This document shows, one piece after another, positions 6,170 to 6,519 of a stretch of 6,519 nt of DNA. Numbering within the stretch: the stretch's first letter is position 1; each line of letters starts with the position of its first letter. This DNA is from Oscillospiraceae bacterium. Lineage in GTDB: Bacteria > Bacillota > Clostridia > Oscillospirales > Oscillospiraceae. A program made the position numbers and the translations under genes. The notes below the pieces were generated by a model, which saw nothing but the letters and a program-made list of their open reading frames with translations, did no database searches and was not told where the DNA came from. The DNA lies in contig JAEDIN010000066.1 in NCBI GenBank assembly GCA_016292445.1, forward strand, positions 1-6,519. Direction: 5' to 3'.

Positions 6170-6519
6170 TTATTCCTGCGGCAATTTTTTATAGATAACA
6201 AGTCCTCTAATGGACAAGAACAGGCATATTGCTCCCATGATGTAATACCACGGATTTTCGCTCAGGCTGAAGAAATCAGGTGCTATCGCGACCCACATGT
6301 TGCACCACGGGTTAAAGGATATGATTGCTACGCACACGAGCACGATTTGCAGCATAAGGTTATTGCCCCTTCTTGTTCCCCTCTTTTCCATGACAAGCCC
6401 GGGCACAATCGTGATAAGCACCTGCGTAAATATCCAGAATTTCCACATCGTGCTGTCGTGCAGCTCAAATCTCAGGAAGTTCAAGCCAACGTAAAAGCAC
6501 ACGATCTGAATTATGATAT
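6170..6519 (-). CDS. C-terminal part of an unidentified multi-pass membrane protein (gene runs off the right edge)
   Basis: The reading frame is open from the right edge to a TAA at 6170-6172, about 115 residues. A GTG at 6500-6502 could be read as a start, but the upstream codons to the edge stay open and encode hydrophobic residues (IIIQIV), with no ribosome binding site visible. I therefore treat it as the 3' end of a longer gene. The visible part has three or four likely membrane segments: around IIQIVCFYVGLNFL, FWIFTQVLITIVPGLV, MLQIVLVCVAIISF and YYIMGAICLFLSIRGLVI. A basic loop, EKRGTRRG, lies between the second and third, and the tail ends KKLPQE. I do not recognise the family. It converges on hypA with two hairpins between them, so it is probably unrelated to the redox genes. 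Confidence 0.7.
   Translation of the reverse strand, partial: IIIQIVCFYVGLNFLRFELHDSTMWKFWIFTQVLITIVPGLVMEKRGTRRGNNLMLQIVLVCVAIISFNPWCNMWVAIAPDFFSLSENPWYYIMGAICLFLSIRGLVIYKKLPQE

Noticed and set aside
6170..6502. Minus-strand membrane protein as a complete 110-residue gene starting at GTG 6502
   Set aside because: The frame stays open upstream to the window edge and encodes hydrophobic residues, with no Shine-Dalgarno sequence. It is more likely the end of a longer gene.

Overview
The window looks like chromosomal DNA from an anaerobic, low-redox-potential Firmicute, most likely a gut Clostridia of the Oscillospiraceae/Ruminococcaceae type. This lineage guess rests on strong AAGGAGG-type ribosome binding sites, AT-rich leaders around moderately GC-rich genes, TAA stops on all five genes, sigma-A type promoters, and the kinds of flavin/iron-sulfur proteins present. 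No marker gene in the window fixes the taxonomy.

Layout: bases 1-141 are an AT-rich leader with a candidate -10 box and a small dyad. Next come two tightly linked genes. The first (142-1689) encodes a 515-residue FAD oxidoreductase of the phytoene-desaturase/carotenoid-isomerase superfamily. The second (1691-2917) encodes a 408-residue NAD(P)H-dependent flavin reductase (FNR fold) with a C-terminal plant-type [2Fe-2S] ferredoxin domain. A perfect 12-bp hairpin without a U-tract follows, then a very good promoter (TTGACA, 17 bp, extended -10 TGaTATAAG). That promoter should drive a second transcription unit. It starts with an 887-residue composite iron-sulfur flavoprotein (3062-5725), which joins a winged-helix-like segment, a cysteine-rich CxC/CNCCGCSC module, a 4Fe-4S ferredoxin motif, a GltD/NfnB-like FAD/NAD(P)H module and a C-terminal ferredoxin motif. 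One base later comes a HypA-type nickel/zinc metallochaperone (5727-6074). Two closely spaced hairpin terminators (6077-6165) separate this unit from a convergent, incomplete membrane-protein gene on the minus strand (6170 to the right edge).

How the genes may work together (inference): gene 2 can take hydride from NAD(P)H and pass single electrons through its 2Fe-2S centre. Gene 3 can link NAD(P)H to several 4Fe-4S clusters. Gene 1 is a probable flavin-dependent reductase, desaturase or isomerase of a hydrophobic or polyene/enone-like substrate. An FNR/2Fe-2S protein beside a GltD-like/4Fe-4S protein resembles the composition of the electron-bifurcating NfnAB transhydrogenase, but the domains differ in detail. 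No hydrogenase, urease, CODH or carotenoid-pathway gene is visible, so the roles of HypA and of the CrtI-like enzyme are open. The most interesting object here is this redox cassette, above all the 887-residue fusion coupled to hypA.
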